A stretch of 64,000 bases of DNA, taken from a virus. Each line of letters opens with the position of its first letter. Within the stretch, counting starts at the first letter, position 1. Shown piece after piece: positions 39,160 through 49,180 of the stretch. A model generated the notes under the pieces. The model had not been told where the DNA came from, searched no databases, and saw nothing but the letters and a program-made list of their open reading frames with translations. Both the position numbers and the translations under genes were made by a program. The stretch is taken from the IMG/VR virus record IMGVR_UViG_3300017971_007886, positions 28,967 through 92,966 of that record. One strand, given 5' to 3'.

Positions 39160-40691
39160 TGGACGCAGAGGACAGATTTGAAGGAGCCGAGGAGGAGACC
39201 AGGTACTATGGGAAGTACCGGGCTTTCGTGCGCGACTTCAACGACCCCGAGAAGAGGATGCGACTGCGGGCATACTGCCCTGCGGTGATGGGGCCTCTCG
39301 ACGACTCGAATCACTGGCTCGATTGGGCCGAGGGATGTTTCGCCACGGGCGGCGTAATGGACCAAGGCCACGTCGCGATGCCCGTCTATGGGGCAGGAAT
39401 TTGGATCGAGTTCGAGATGGGCAACCCAGAGTACCCAATCTGGACGGGTACGTGGTTCGCCGGTAGCGACTCTGGATCATCCGAGGTGCCGCTCACGGCG
39501 AAGGGTGACGGAGACGAAAGCGCAGGAGCGCCAAAGGGAACGGACGTTGCCCAAGAGTACGTCATCGACGAGGAGAACGGTGTCGCAGTAGAGGGCGATG
39601 AGTACCAAGAGAGCCTGAGTCCCTACGCCACGATCTACCCGCACAACAAAGTCATCAAGACGGCCAGTGGTCATGTCATCGAGCTTGACGATACGGATGG
39701 TCAGGAGCGAATCCACGTCTACCACAAGGCCGGTACCTACATAGAGATCAACGCTGACGGCGGTGTGACTGAGAAGTCCATCTCCAACAAGCATGAGATT
39801 GTCACCGACAAACACGTCATCCACGATGCGAAGGAACGCATCATGGTTGTGGATGGAGCCCTCGGTGAGACCGTTGCTGGCCTCGTCTCCCAGGTGTACC
39901 TCGACGGGGTACGCCAGTTGGTCACGAAGGAGTGCAACAAGTGGTTCAAGTCCATCGTGAACCACGTCTACGACGCGGACCTGAAGCATGAGGTTGGTGG
40001 TTCATTCAGTCGCCGTGTGGCCAACAACTTCTCGAACTCCGTCGTGGGTACTGGCAGCGACTTCTTCTATGGGGCCTATGACTTCGTGACCCTGGAGAAG
40101 ATGTCCTTCCAAGCAGGCAACACCGGCCTCGCCACGAACTCCATCGAGTTCCTTGCACAGACAGGGAACATCCTTCACCAAGCCCTCATTGGAAAGATCC
40201 AACTCGATACCCTCGTGGATAGCATCGAACTCCACGCGGCGTTGGGCGACATCCTACTGGCCGCCGACGCAGCCAAGATCAGACTGGAGGCTCTGGTAGA
40301 CAACATCGAACTGAAGGCATCAGCCGGTGACATCCTCCAACAAGCGGACCTGGGGGACATCAAACTCGACGCACTCGCGGGGAGTATCCTTGCCTCTGCC
40401 GTGACCAACATCGAGTTGGCCGCCACGGCAGTAGCGAAGATCAACGGTACTGCGGGGGTCGAGGTTGATGGGGCAGCGGTTGGTGTGAAGATCGGATCTG
40501 CGGCGGTCGAGCCGTTGGTACTCGGAACGAAACTACATACAGCAGCCGTGAACCTGGCGACGGCGGTGAGTTCTCAGCAGTTGGTAGGGAACCTCGGGTT
40601 GCCAGTACCTACGGCCCCTGCCGCTCCTGGGTACGTGGCGTTTGCGGCGGCGGTCTTGGCTGCCCTTAGCCCCCTCAACAAGGTAGCGTAG
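39159..40691 (+). CDS. central spike protein (gp5/VgrG-like, OB fold and beta helix)
   Basis: 510 residues from ATG 39159 (GTG 39156 is less likely). Residues 10-115 form an OB-fold (YYGKYRAFVRDFNDPEKRMRLRAYCPAV ... VAMPVYGAGIWIEFEMGNPEYPIWTGTW). Residues 160-250 carry SGHVIELDDTDGQERIHVYHKAG, typical of VgrG/gp5 stems. A repeat region with LDTLVDSIELHA / LEALVDNIELKA / LDALAGSILAS follows, likely a beta prism. The spike punctures the cell envelope. No lysozyme domain is inserted. Confidence 0.9.
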   Translation: MDAEDRFEGAEEETRYYGKYRAFVRDFNDPEKRMRLRAYCPAVMGPLDDSNHWLDWAEGCFATGGVMDQGHVAMPVYGAGIWIEFEMGNPEYPIWTGTWFAGSDSGSSEVPLTAKGDGDESAGAPKGTDVAQEYVIDEENGVAVEGDEYQESLSPYATIYPHNKVIKTASGHVIELDDTDGQERIHVYHKAGTYIEINADGGVTEKSISNKHEIVTDKHVIHDAKERIMVVDGALGETVAGLVSQVYLDGVRQLVTKECNKWFKSIVNHVYDADLKHEVGGSFSRRVANNFSNSVVGTGSDFFYGAYDFVTLEKMSFQAGNTGLATNSIEFLAQTGNILHQALIGKIQLDTLVDSIELHAALGDILLAADAAKIRLEALVDNIELKASAGDILQQADLGDIKLDALAGSILASAVTNIELAATAVAKINGTAGVEVDGAAVGVKIGSAAVEPLVLGTKLHTAAVNLATAVSSQQLVGNLGLPVPTAPAAPGYVAFAAAVLAALSPLNKVA

Positions 40692-40693
40692 TC

Positions 40694-42766
40694 ATGGCCA
40701 TTACAGCAGACCTCATCAAGACCGCGATTCAGACAGCCATTGATGGCAGTGGTACTCTTCACGCCGACTGTAAGGACAAGCTCGGAACAGGTTCCGATGC
40801 GTGGGAAGATTCCACCTATCATGCCCTGTACACCTGGCACGAGGGTCTGGCCACGGTACTGAATGAGAACTTCGTTCCTGGCTCCAGTACGAGTCTGACC
40901 TCGGGACGTGTTCCCTATTGGAATGGCTCTGCCTTGGCCGATTCGATTCTTCATGCGAATGCGACCGACCTTGCGCTCAATGATCAGCCTTTCCGTTTGC
41001 GGACTCTTACAGACCCAAATCACATTCTTCGTTGGTGCGGTCCGGGGGCTGAGTTCGAGTCATTCAACCCAGACGGCCCCGTGTTACACGGGAACAACGG
41101 AGGTATGCTTGGGTCGATGAGCGGCGGTGAGCGGGTCGCACTACGTTGGGATCAGAACCGTGACGTGTACATGTACCGCCACCTGTATCTCAGTAACGTG
41201 GGCGATTGTTCGATCACGATCAATGCAGACACGGACAACAGCGGGGAGGACCACAACGCCTGGCTGCGGTTGGTTCAAGACGGAACAGCCGTCTATGGCA
41301 CACTTGGTCTCGTAGGAAATGCCGGGTACGACCCCGAAGGCAACGTGTTTGCTGGGACAGGTACGAACTATCTGTTCGTCCGAGGGAGTGCCGGTATCAC
41401 TATTGCAGCGGGGTCCAGCGTCACGACCTATGCAGGGGCCAACTGGACCATGCCGGGGAACCTCGACGTTGCCTCGCAGATTCGCGGCGGGGAGATCATC
41501 TCTGATGGTGGTGTAGCCAATACGATGCGCTGCGTTTGGGGGAACTACGGGTACTTCGTTCGGAATGACGGGTCCAACGTCTACTTCATGCTCACCAATA
41601 GTGGCGATCAGTATGGCGGCTACAATAGCTACCGCCCATTTCGGATCGCGTGTTCGACTGGCGACACGTTCTTGGGCAACTCGAATGTTGTCGCGTATCA
41701 CAGCGGTACCTTCTACGCGAACAAGCTGGTGCGACTCAGCGGCGGTGCGGGCGACTCTCGGCAGACATACTTTGGGAGCGGGTGGATGGATGCCAGTTCG
41801 GCTGGCGGTGGTGCCGGTATCATCGGTGCCAATATGTACGTCAATCAGACCGCCAACACCATTGCATGGGCGAACACTCACGCGAGCGGTCTTGCCTGTG
41901 GCATGATCACCAACTATCCGTCGTGGAACCAGATCACATTCACTATCAATTCACAGGCTGCAACTGCGGGTAGTACCTTCACACCAGATCAGACGCTACT
42001 CCTCACGGAGAACAGTCTTGAACTCAAAGGATTCGCAGGTAGTGATCAGATGTGGTTCCGGTTGCGCGAGAGTTCCGACTACGGGGCGTATCTTCGCTAC
42101 GACGGGTCGGCCAACTACGGATTCATAGGGTTCACCACTACGGCAGATACGGATATTTGGCGATGGTCTACCACTGGCGAAATGGCCTGGGGAGTCAATG
42201 GGGCAATCGACAGTGGCGTGACCTACGTGTTCTACGCCAATCAGGCGAACACCTACGCCATGCACCTATGGGCCGATGGGAACAACTCCGCGTATCGTGG
42301 GCTGTTGATTCGGTGTGGAAACGACGCGGGGTCTGGTACCAACTACACGCTGATTGCCGCTGATGGCGACGGTACGGGTCATGGTTCTTTGGCCATCGTG
42401 AATACAGTCTTTTCGCTGACCAACTGGTCTGATGAACGCCTCAAGAAAGACATCGCACCTACGGAGGTCAACGGTCTTGAGGTCATCAACAACCTGGACC
42501 TCATTCAGTATCGCTGGGACACCGAGAAGCGTGGAACGTCCTACGATGGTTTCCAGCGGATTGGGTTCAGAGCCCAGAACGCCGAGCAAGTGTTCCCCGA
42601 GATGGTCTCGGAACAACAGATCGATCGCAAGGGAAAACTCAGTAAGACCTTCTACAAGATGACGGCTGGCGAGCCTTTGATCCCTGTGATCGTGAAGTCG
42701 ATTCAAGAATTGTCAGCCGAGAACGAAGAACTCAAAGCCCGAATCGCGGCCCTTGAGGCAGCATAG
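40694..42766 (+). CDS. tail fibre/spike with S74 self-cleaving chaperone
   Basis: 690 residues. A Gly/Ser/Thr/Asn-rich beta body ends in the intramolecular chaperone domain (peptidase S74): WSDERLKKDIAPTEVNGLEV, LDLIQYRW, RIGFRAQNAEQVFPE and a terminal coiled coil ELSAENEELKARIAALEAA. Ser-Asp with the Lys-Lys of that motif makes the self-cleavage dyad in characterised relatives. It folds as a trimer and recognises the host surface. Its location among baseplate genes is unusual compared with a separate fibre locus. Confidence 0.88.
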   Translation: MAITADLIKTAIQTAIDGSGTLHADCKDKLGTGSDAWEDSTYHALYTWHEGLATVLNENFVPGSSTSLTSGRVPYWNGSALADSILHANATDLALNDQPFRLRTLTDPNHILRWCGPGAEFESFNPDGPVLHGNNGGMLGSMSGGERVALRWDQNRDVYMYRHLYLSNVGDCSITINADTDNSGEDHNAWLRLVQDGTAVYGTLGLVGNAGYDPEGNVFAGTGTNYLFVRGSAGITIAAGSSVTTYAGANWTMPGNLDVASQIRGGEIISDGGVANTMRCVWGNYGYFVRNDGSNVYFMLTNSGDQYGGYNSYRPFRIACSTGDTFLGNSNVVAYHSGTFYANKLVRLSGGAGDSRQTYFGSGWMDASSAGGGAGIIGANMYVNQTANTIAWANTHASGLACGMITNYPSWNQITFTINSQAATAGSTFTPDQTLLLTENSLELKGFAGSDQMWFRLRESSDYGAYLRYDGSANYGFIGFTTTADTDIWRWSTTGEMAWGVNGAIDSGVTYVFYANQANTYAMHLWADGNNSAYRGLLIRCGNDAGSGTNYTLIAADGDGTGHGSLAIVNTVFSLTNWSDERLKKDIAPTEVNGLEVINNLDLIQYRWDTEKRGTSYDGFQRIGFRAQNAEQVFPEMVSEQQIDRKGKLSKTFYKMTAGEPLIPVIVKSIQELSAENEELKARIAALEAA

Positions 42767-42775
42767 GAGAACAGT

Positions 42776-43111
42776 ATGCCAATCGTTTTGAACACATCAT
42801 GGACCCCAAGTGAGGCACACGACGATGGGCCGTACCTTCGTGCCAAGATCGTTGAGCTTCGTTGGATCGAATCAGACACAGCCGGTGCCCCTCGCATCTC
42901 CATTTGGGTAGTCTTTGGGAACGTTGTCGGGGGAGAGTGGGTCACTGGTGGTGGCACTTCCCAGGAGGTTTACACCATCGAGGGGAGCGACTACGACGCC
43001 ATCGTTGCCGAGCTATCCCAAACGGATGAGCCCGTGTACGCAGGGGTCAAGCGCCTCTCCTATGCGTGGCTGCAAACGAACGTCGCGAGGTTGGCGGGTA
43101 CCATCGAATGA
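42776..43111 (+). CDS. hypothetical beta-rich protein, 111 aa
   Basis: ATG 42776 behind GGAG. Beta-rich with LRAKIVELRWIESDTAGAPRISIWVVFG and a C-terminal helix. Lies between the S74 fibre and baseplate genes, so may be a fibre accessory or fibre-attachment protein. No family recognised. ATGA overlap with the next gene. Confidence 0.6.
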   Translation: MPIVLNTSWTPSEAHDDGPYLRAKIVELRWIESDTAGAPRISIWVVFGNVVGGEWVTGGGTSQEVYTIEGSDYDAIVAELSQTDEPVYAGVKRLSYAWLQTNVARLAGTIE

Positions 43112-43287
43112 GCCAGCAGGAGAACAACCAGTGGGTGCCAGTGGAACAGCGGGAGAAGCTGCCCGTTGTTTCGTACCTGCGGTCGGTCAAGAACCGACTC
43201 GACTTCTGCATTGACCTAGTGATGCGTCGCGACTTAGAGAAGTTGAAGACGCTTGAGAAGATGATGGAGAGATACCGTGGCAGATGA
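43108..43287 (+). CDS. small helical protein, 59 aa
   Basis: ATGA-coupled. Almost entirely helical and charged (SYLRSVKNRLDFCIDLVMRRDLEKLKTLEKMMERYRG). Possibly a small baseplate or assembly chaperone-like peptide. No family recognised. The next gene starts at a GTG inside its end. Confidence 0.6.
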   Translation: MSQQENNQWVPVEQREKLPVVSYLRSVKNRLDFCIDLVMRRDLEKLKTLEKMMERYRGR

Positions 43288-44455
43288 TTGGGAAAACCTG
43301 AACGTGTCCACTCTGGTACCTGGGTTTGTCCCGACGTTGGCCAGTAGTGTTGGTGGGGCGATGGGCACCATCAGTACCATCTTGGGAGCGGCTGCTACCT
43401 TGATGGGTACCATCAAGACCTTTATGATCGACGTGACCGATCCTATGGCAGCGGTCGTGAACAGCGTCATCTCTGGCATCGAGACGGAGATCAACGACTT
43501 CTTCACCACAGGTGCCTACGTCACGCACGTAGTACCCAAGACCCTCAACGACAAGCGAGGTCTTCAGGGTACGTTGCGCATGATCACCAACTCCATGATG
43601 GACGAGCGCCAGCCGTTGCGCCCGCAGTTCCTCCCAGGGAACAGTTGTGGTGCCTATGTCCTGGCGTGTGGAGCCCCAGACCTCGTTGGCATGGTCAACG
43701 CGGCGAGACTCCTCAAGCTCATCTTGGACATCCGTGAGATCGAGGCGTTCCTTGACCTGGCCAACCCCGCCTACAAGCCAGAGCACGTTCCGTGGCCAAA
43801 CGGTGCGGGGTCTATCACGTCGTTTCCTGATCGGGCAGATGCCAACCCTCGTACTCACTTCATCGACCTGGCCCGCGTGGAGCAGGTCAACCGATTCACG
43901 AACTGGAGAATCCAGTTCCTCTCAGGGCTCAACGAGAACCTGACAACCAACATCGTCGGGTTTGACCCGAGTACCCGCGAGTTCCAAGTAGGGGCGCTAC
44001 CTCGAAACCTCGAAGTAGGCGATCTCTACACCCTCATTCAACCGCAGAGTAACCGCCCACCGTTCTGGTACTCGAAGCGCGTGGCCGAGGCGTTCCCTCC
44101 CTTGGGTGGAATCCTCGCAATCTTCCAGAACCTCACACGACAACTTGCCGCTGGTCTGGGCGTAGTAGGTGCGGCCACAGAGTTCATCGAGACTCTGGAA
44201 GCCAAGGCTACTCGTCTTCAGGCGATCAGCGATGACTTGAACACACAAATCAGTGACCTCGCAGCCGCCCTGTCTGGTACCGGTGTTTCGATTCTTCGCC
44301 TGCCCCCAGAGACAGGCGGAAACGACCGTCTCATCGAGCGCATCCTCGGAGCGGGGAGCGCCCCTGAGTGGGCAGCAGGAAGTCACTACACCATCGCCGC
44401 CATCCTTGTGGCTGACGATGTGTCGTACAGCGTATTGGAGTTGATCTATGGCTGA
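43277..44455 (+). CDS. putative baseplate-associated protein, 392 aa
   Basis: GTG 43277 with GGAG (43266-43269) upstream. The N-terminus holds a hydrophobic Gly/Ala-rich segment (GGAMGTISTILGAAATLMGTI) and a second one near residue 290, separated by an alpha/beta domain and a helical end. Its place just upstream of gp25-like and gp6-like genes suggests a baseplate or tail-tip protein. No homologue can be named. Confidence 0.6.
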   Translation: MADDWENLNVSTLVPGFVPTLASSVGGAMGTISTILGAAATLMGTIKTFMIDVTDPMAAVVNSVISGIETEINDFFTTGAYVTHVVPKTLNDKRGLQGTLRMITNSMMDERQPLRPQFLPGNSCGAYVLACGAPDLVGMVNAARLLKLILDIREIEAFLDLANPAYKPEHVPWPNGAGSITSFPDRADANPRTHFIDLARVEQVNRFTNWRIQFLSGLNENLTTNIVGFDPSTREFQVGALPRNLEVGDLYTLIQPQSNRPPFWYSKRVAEAFPPLGGILAIFQNLTRQLAAGLGVVGAATEFIETLEAKATRLQAISDDLNTQISDLAAALSGTGVSILRLPPETGGNDRLIERILGAGSAPEWAAGSHYTIAAILVADDVSYSVLELIYG

Positions 44456-44900
44456 GACACCTCAACAAGAGGCCGAACGCCGCCTGCTTGGTGTCGGCCT
44501 GTCCTTCCCGTTGCGTGAGAGCGCGTCGGGGTTCATCAAAACCACCGCAGGACGCCTTCGTGTGTGGGAGTCCATCGAGCAGGTCGTAATGACCGACCCA
44601 ATGGAGCGCCCCTACCGAGTGCGAAACGGTATCCCGTTCGGTACCCGTGTTCGTCGGCTCGTGTTCGAGGATATGGAGGCCGCCAAAACCGTGGCTGTCG
44701 CGGACATCAAGCGAGCCGTTCGCGTGTGGGAGCCGAGGGCCGAGCTGCTATCAGTCGAGGTCAAAGTGGAAGGGAAGCGAGCCATCGGGGAACTGGATGG
44801 CGAGGGAGCTTCCCTGGTCATAACCATCCGTTATAGAATCCGGGCTACTGGGGTCGTTGACTTCGGTGTGATTCGGGTGTCGAAAGAGGGTATCCCATGA
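44448..44900 (+). CDS. baseplate wedge protein gp25-like
   Basis: 150 residues. GFIKTTAGRLRVWESIEQVVMTDPMERPYRVRNGIPFGTRVRRLVFED and VEVKVEGKRAIGELDGEG with IRYRIRATG match the gp25/GPW lysozyme-like wedge family that initiates sheath attachment in contractile systems. Flanked by the gp6-like gene downstream with ATGA coupling. Confidence 0.9.
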   Translation: MAETPQQEAERRLLGVGLSFPLRESASGFIKTTAGRLRVWESIEQVVMTDPMERPYRVRNGIPFGTRVRRLVFEDMEAAKTVAVADIKRAVRVWEPRAELLSVEVKVEGKRAIGELDGEGASLVITIRYRIRATGVVDFGVIRVSKEGIP

Positions 44901-47032
44901 GCAGTGCGTCTGAAAGAACATCACCTCTAGTGGACTACACTGCGACAGGCTGGCGAAGCCTGTTGGAGATGATGGAGCGGTACGCCCAGGAGCAGTATGG
45001 CGCGGGCGGTGAGGTAGCGTGGACAGACTTCAACCCAGGTAACCCAGGTGCCCTCCTGTTCGACATCATGGCCCAGGTGGGCGAGATGTCGATGTTCAAT
45101 TTGAACGCTGCCGCCCGCGAACAGGTGGTCTCGACACTGCTCAGAAAGAAGTCCTTCCTCAACCTGGCCAAGACCTATTCCTATGAGATGGGTGTTGCCG
45201 ATCAGGCATCTGTTGACATCACGATCACCTCAGACCCAGGCAAGATCCCGTACACCCTTCCCTCGACGTTCAAGATTTCAAACGGTGACGCAGAAGACCC
45301 TGTGATCTTCCAGCCAGACGGTGACGTGTCGATCACTTCCGCCTCACAGACTGCTCCCTTCATCGAGGGAGAGAGCATCCAGAACGAGGCGTTGGGTACC
45401 TCAGATGGTACTCAATTTCAGCGGGTCAAGCTGGCCTCCCGTCCAGTCATCCGGTCTACGCTCGTCATTACTGTCGAAGGTGTGGCGTGGTCTCTGTACG
45501 CCAACTACGCCGATATGCAGGAGACGACTCAGGGGTACCTACTGGAGGATGACGAGGACGGCTATACCTACGTGAAGTTCGGAGACGGTGTGAATGGCAA
45601 GGTACCGTCCACTGGCCAGTCTCTTGTGGCGAACTACAAGATCGGAGGGGGCTCCCGAGGTAAGGTAGGTGCCAATGCTCTGAAGACCATCGTTACGCCC
45701 ATTGATGGTGTCCTCTCGGTGGTCAACAACTCGGCTTCCGGTGGTGGGAACAACGCCCAGACCGTGGCCGAGGGACAGAAGCATCTGCCTGCCTCGATTG
45801 CCTCCATGGGTAGAGCGGTTGCAGAGGGCGACTATGCGGCCCAGGCCCTCAATGTGGCGGGCGTGGCCAAGGCGATTGAGATCGCCGGTAGCGCGGCCAC
45901 CAAAGAGGTGCTTCTCCCCATCGCCCCAAGCGGTGGTGGGACGCCAAGCTCTGTCCTCAAGAATCAAGTGGTTCGGTACTTCCGAACGGTGCGGCCCGTG
46001 ACGTTCAAGGTCGTTCCATTGGACCCGAACTACTCGACCCTCAAGCTGTCGGTGGACCTCTTCATCAAAGACAACTACAGGCAACCCTTGGTACTCAGCC
46101 GGGTCAAGAACAAGATTCTGACTCTGCTGTCCTTTGACAACTTGGACTTCGGTGGGAAGATCCGTTTGCAGGCCCTCTACCCCGAGTTGCGTTCCGACCA
46201 GTACGGCCTTGAGGGTGTGGACTACGTGGTTATCACGGAACTCACTACCATCCCGGCAGTCAATGTGGCCTATGGCCAGTCAAACTCTGGGAATGGTGGG
46301 GTCGAGCAGTTGGAGTACACGAATCTCAGACAGCGACGTACTTGGCTCATTGAGGTGGACCAGACCTCTCCGTACACCAGAGCCGTTGTGACCCAACGAA
46401 TCAGTGGCTACTCATCTGCGATTGCCGAAAAGACTCTAACGGATGAGACGGCAAACTGGACACCCAACGAACACGTTGGGAAGACCCTCAATCCGAACTC
46501 GTCGCAGACCACTACGTTCACGATCACCTCCAACACAAACAACTCGCTGACCATCACCACTGGAAACCTCCAGTCGGTGGCAATCGTTGAAGACGAGTAC
46601 ACCATCGACGAGGCAGATCCAACCTACGCCAAGGTTATCCACGCCGAGGTCGATGCGGCAAGTGCCTCCGGTCAGAAGGTACTGAACGTGGACACAACGG
46701 ACGATTTCACGTCTGGGGACAAGGTGCTTATTCGTGAAGGTCTCGTCAGTGAGGTGGCCGAAATCGACACCATTCAGGCAGGTGTTAGCCTGACGATGGT
46801 GGCCAACCTACAGAACTCATACACGGCAGGGGCGACCGTAGACACCCACTGGACTTCAACGGACGGTACTACCAGCTTTGCCCTTGTCGATGGATCGACC
46901 CCATTTGTGATCGGGGACAAGTTCTATTACGACCTGTATGCACTACTCGGGGATGTGGTGGCGCGTCCCGAGGAGTTGCCAATCATGTTGGAGGAGAACC
47001 TGGCTATCCGAACCGTTGGCGGTCTTTCGTAA
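44897..47032 (+). CDS. baseplate wedge protein gp6/J-like
   Basis: 711 residues. Residues 1-430 match baseplate J/gp6: WTDFNPGNPGALLFDIMAQVGEMSMFNLNAAAREQ, GYTYVKFGDGVNGKVPSTGQ, and VGANALKTI with an EGDYAAQALNVAGVAKA segment. The C-terminal 220 residues add two beta modules, one of which (SGQKVLNVDTTDDFTSGDKV) is repeated in the next gene. It forms the wedge ring that triggers contraction. Confidence 0.88.
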   Translation: MSSASERTSPLVDYTATGWRSLLEMMERYAQEQYGAGGEVAWTDFNPGNPGALLFDIMAQVGEMSMFNLNAAAREQVVSTLLRKKSFLNLAKTYSYEMGVADQASVDITITSDPGKIPYTLPSTFKISNGDAEDPVIFQPDGDVSITSASQTAPFIEGESIQNEALGTSDGTQFQRVKLASRPVIRSTLVITVEGVAWSLYANYADMQETTQGYLLEDDEDGYTYVKFGDGVNGKVPSTGQSLVANYKIGGGSRGKVGANALKTIVTPIDGVLSVVNNSASGGGNNAQTVAEGQKHLPASIASMGRAVAEGDYAAQALNVAGVAKAIEIAGSAATKEVLLPIAPSGGGTPSSVLKNQVVRYFRTVRPVTFKVVPLDPNYSTLKLSVDLFIKDNYRQPLVLSRVKNKILTLLSFDNLDFGGKIRLQALYPELRSDQYGLEGVDYVVITELTTIPAVNVAYGQSNSGNGGVEQLEYTNLRQRRTWLIEVDQTSPYTRAVVTQRISGYSSAIAEKTLTDETANWTPNEHVGKTLNPNSSQTTTFTITSNTNNSLTITTGNLQSVAIVEDEYTIDEADPTYAKVIHAEVDAASASGQKVLNVDTTDDFTSGDKVLIREGLVSEVAEIDTIQAGVSLTMVANLQNSYTAGATVDTHWTSTDGTTSFALVDGSTPFVIGDKFYYDLYALLGDVVARPEELPIMLEENLAIRTVGGLS

Positions 47033-47041
47033 GGAACTATT

Positions 47042-49168
47042 ATGGCAGGTACGAACGTAGTCAGTGCGGTACCCCAGGATAATGTGACCATCCGTGTCAC
47101 GTTTTCTGCGGACATGCTGAATGATGCCAACCTCATTACTCCTGCGCACTACACGTTCAACGGTGGCCTGGTTGCCGAGGGCGTCATTCGAGTTGACGCT
47201 ACCCACGTTGACATCCAAACGTCGCCCCAGGTCGGTAGCAAGATTTACCTACTGACCGTCAACCAGATCATTCGTGATCTCGTTGGCGATCCTCTTGAGG
47301 GGAACACGGCTACCTTCACAGGTATCACCACTCCCGCTGCCTTTGTTGTCCAGAACCTTGTTGCTCGAACCTTCCCTTCTGGGAATCGTATCGATCTGGA
47401 GTGGTTGAATCCCAGCGGTGCCCTCTACACGCGAATCATGCGCAAGACGCGAGGGTTCCCCTACGATGAGAGCGATGGCATCGAGGTTTACGATGGAGCC
47501 GTGCTCACTGAGTATTCGGACACGGGCCTACAGGACAACCAGTTCTATTACTACGCTGTCTTCTGTTCGGAGGACGGTGTTACATGGGAGGTCAACGAGG
47601 CAAGCCTCATCGAGGGGTTGTCCATTCGCCAGATCAATAGCAAAGACTGGATCTGGAAGAACGTCATTCCTCGGTGGGAGAAGAAGAGGCAAACCACTGT
47701 GGTAGAGGGGGCCTTGCTTGAGGCCGTTGTGGATGTACTCGGAGCGGGTCTCGATCTCATCCGTGGGGAGCTTGAAGCCTACGACATGGCGGGAGACCTC
47801 GACAGAGCCCCTATCGGTCTGCTTGAGGAGTGGAACCGGAGCCTAGGGTTCGAGCCCGAGACCGTGTTTGACCATGCCGCACTTCGACGGATGCCCCTTC
47901 ACCTGATCGAAATCTACAAGAACAAGGGAACCATCCCCTCGATTGAGCAGTTGGTGAACGTACTCGTCCAGTGGGAGATCACCGGCATCATCGAGTTCGG
48001 TGGTGAAGAGGGTACCCTGTTCAAGACGTGGGACGGGCTGTCCACGAAGGACTACGGCCTCGATACGTCGGCAGTCATCGCCGCCACTCGTGGTGACGTG
48101 ACTCACACGGGGAAGACCTGGACGCCAAGTGAGTGGGCAGACGGGTTCATTCGAGACGGTATTGGCGATCTCATCAACGTGCTCGACAATGACGCCGACT
48201 CCCTCACCTTGGAACCTCAGACCGACCCCATCACCTCTGTCCGAAACACGAGTCCGAGCGGGCAGAAGGTACTCTATGTCAACTCCACTGCTGGAGCCGA
48301 GCCCTTTGACTACCTGCTCATCTCTGAAGGGTCCAATCATCAAGTCGCTTCCGTGAAGTCCGTGGTACCGAACCAGTCGATCACGTTCCAAGAGAACCTG
48401 AAGTACACGTTCACCACTGCTGCCAAGGTGTACCCCGGTACCGACCTCATCCGTGCAGAAGTGTTGGGTACGGGTTCGGCCATTGCCAACGGACTGTCAG
48501 ACACCTCGAAGCTGTGGGTGACGAACCAGTGGAAGGGGTTCTACTTACTCGACTCCGCGAACACCAAATGGCTCATCACCTCCAATACCGTGAACCAGGT
48601 GTTCGTCAGCGGTGGTAGTCCTGCGGCAGGTAGTTACGCCATCTCCAGGGACTTCACTCTTGGTGGTTCCTTTGCCGCACGTCAGCCGAAGTACCGGTAT
48701 GACGTGTACGTTGGGGCACACTACTTCTTGTACGAGCCCACCATCAGCCCCGCCTACATTGGCACTGTCGAAGACCCGTTCGACCGCCTGTACGCGGGCA
48801 TATCTGGCCTAGGGGCCGGGTTCACGAACGACGACTATGCAATCTTCATCAAGGCGGGGGTCGCCCTGTTCAAGGGGCGGGTCAGTGGTGTGTCGCTGAA
48901 CACGATCACGGACTCTACCGCCACGTTCACTCCTGGGGCTCTGGCCGGTTTGTTCATCAACCCGAGCCGGAAGCAACGTCGGATGTTCGAGATTGTTGAC
49001 AATACAGCGACAGAGATTCAGTTGAACCAGAGCGTCGAGGGAATCGTGGCAGTAGACGATTACTACTTTGTCCTGACCGAGAGGGACATGCTACGGTACC
49101 TCAGACTCAATGCGGTTTTGCCCAAGTTCCATTCCCGCTTCACTCGCGGGTATGTGTTCTTCGAGTAA
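47042..49168 (+). CDS. baseplate protein, P2 gpI/gp7-like, with Ig/FN3 and beta modules
   Basis: 708 residues. The first 95 residues are an SbsA-type Ig domain (VPQDNVTIRVTFSADMLNDAN), about 100-185 an FN3 domain, and 205-330 the tail protein I core (DLDRAPIGLLEEWNRSLGFE ... LIEIYKNKGT). The C-terminal half repeats beta modules also found in the gp6-like protein. It probably links the wedges to the fibre encoded next. Start ATG 47042 with AAGGA upstream. Confidence 0.82.
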   Translation: MAGTNVVSAVPQDNVTIRVTFSADMLNDANLITPAHYTFNGGLVAEGVIRVDATHVDIQTSPQVGSKIYLLTVNQIIRDLVGDPLEGNTATFTGITTPAAFVVQNLVARTFPSGNRIDLEWLNPSGALYTRIMRKTRGFPYDESDGIEVYDGAVLTEYSDTGLQDNQFYYYAVFCSEDGVTWEVNEASLIEGLSIRQINSKDWIWKNVIPRWEKKRQTTVVEGALLEAVVDVLGAGLDLIRGELEAYDMAGDLDRAPIGLLEEWNRSLGFEPETVFDHAALRRMPLHLIEIYKNKGTIPSIEQLVNVLVQWEITGIIEFGGEEGTLFKTWDGLSTKDYGLDTSAVIAATRGDVTHTGKTWTPSEWADGFIRDGIGDLINVLDNDADSLTLEPQTDPITSVRNTSPSGQKVLYVNSTAGAEPFDYLLISEGSNHQVASVKSVVPNQSITFQENLKYTFTTAAKVYPGTDLIRAEVLGTGSAIANGLSDTSKLWVTNQWKGFYLLDSANTKWLITSNTVNQVFVSGGSPAAGSYAISRDFTLGGSFAARQPKYRYDVYVGAHYFLYEPTISPAYIGTVEDPFDRLYAGISGLGAGFTNDDYAIFIKAGVALFKGRVSGVSLNTITDSTATFTPGALAGLFINPSRKQRRMFEIVDNTATEIQLNQSVEGIVAVDDYYFVLTERDMLRYLRLNAVLPKFHSRFTRGYVFFE

Positions 49169-49180
49169 GGGAGAGTCCAA

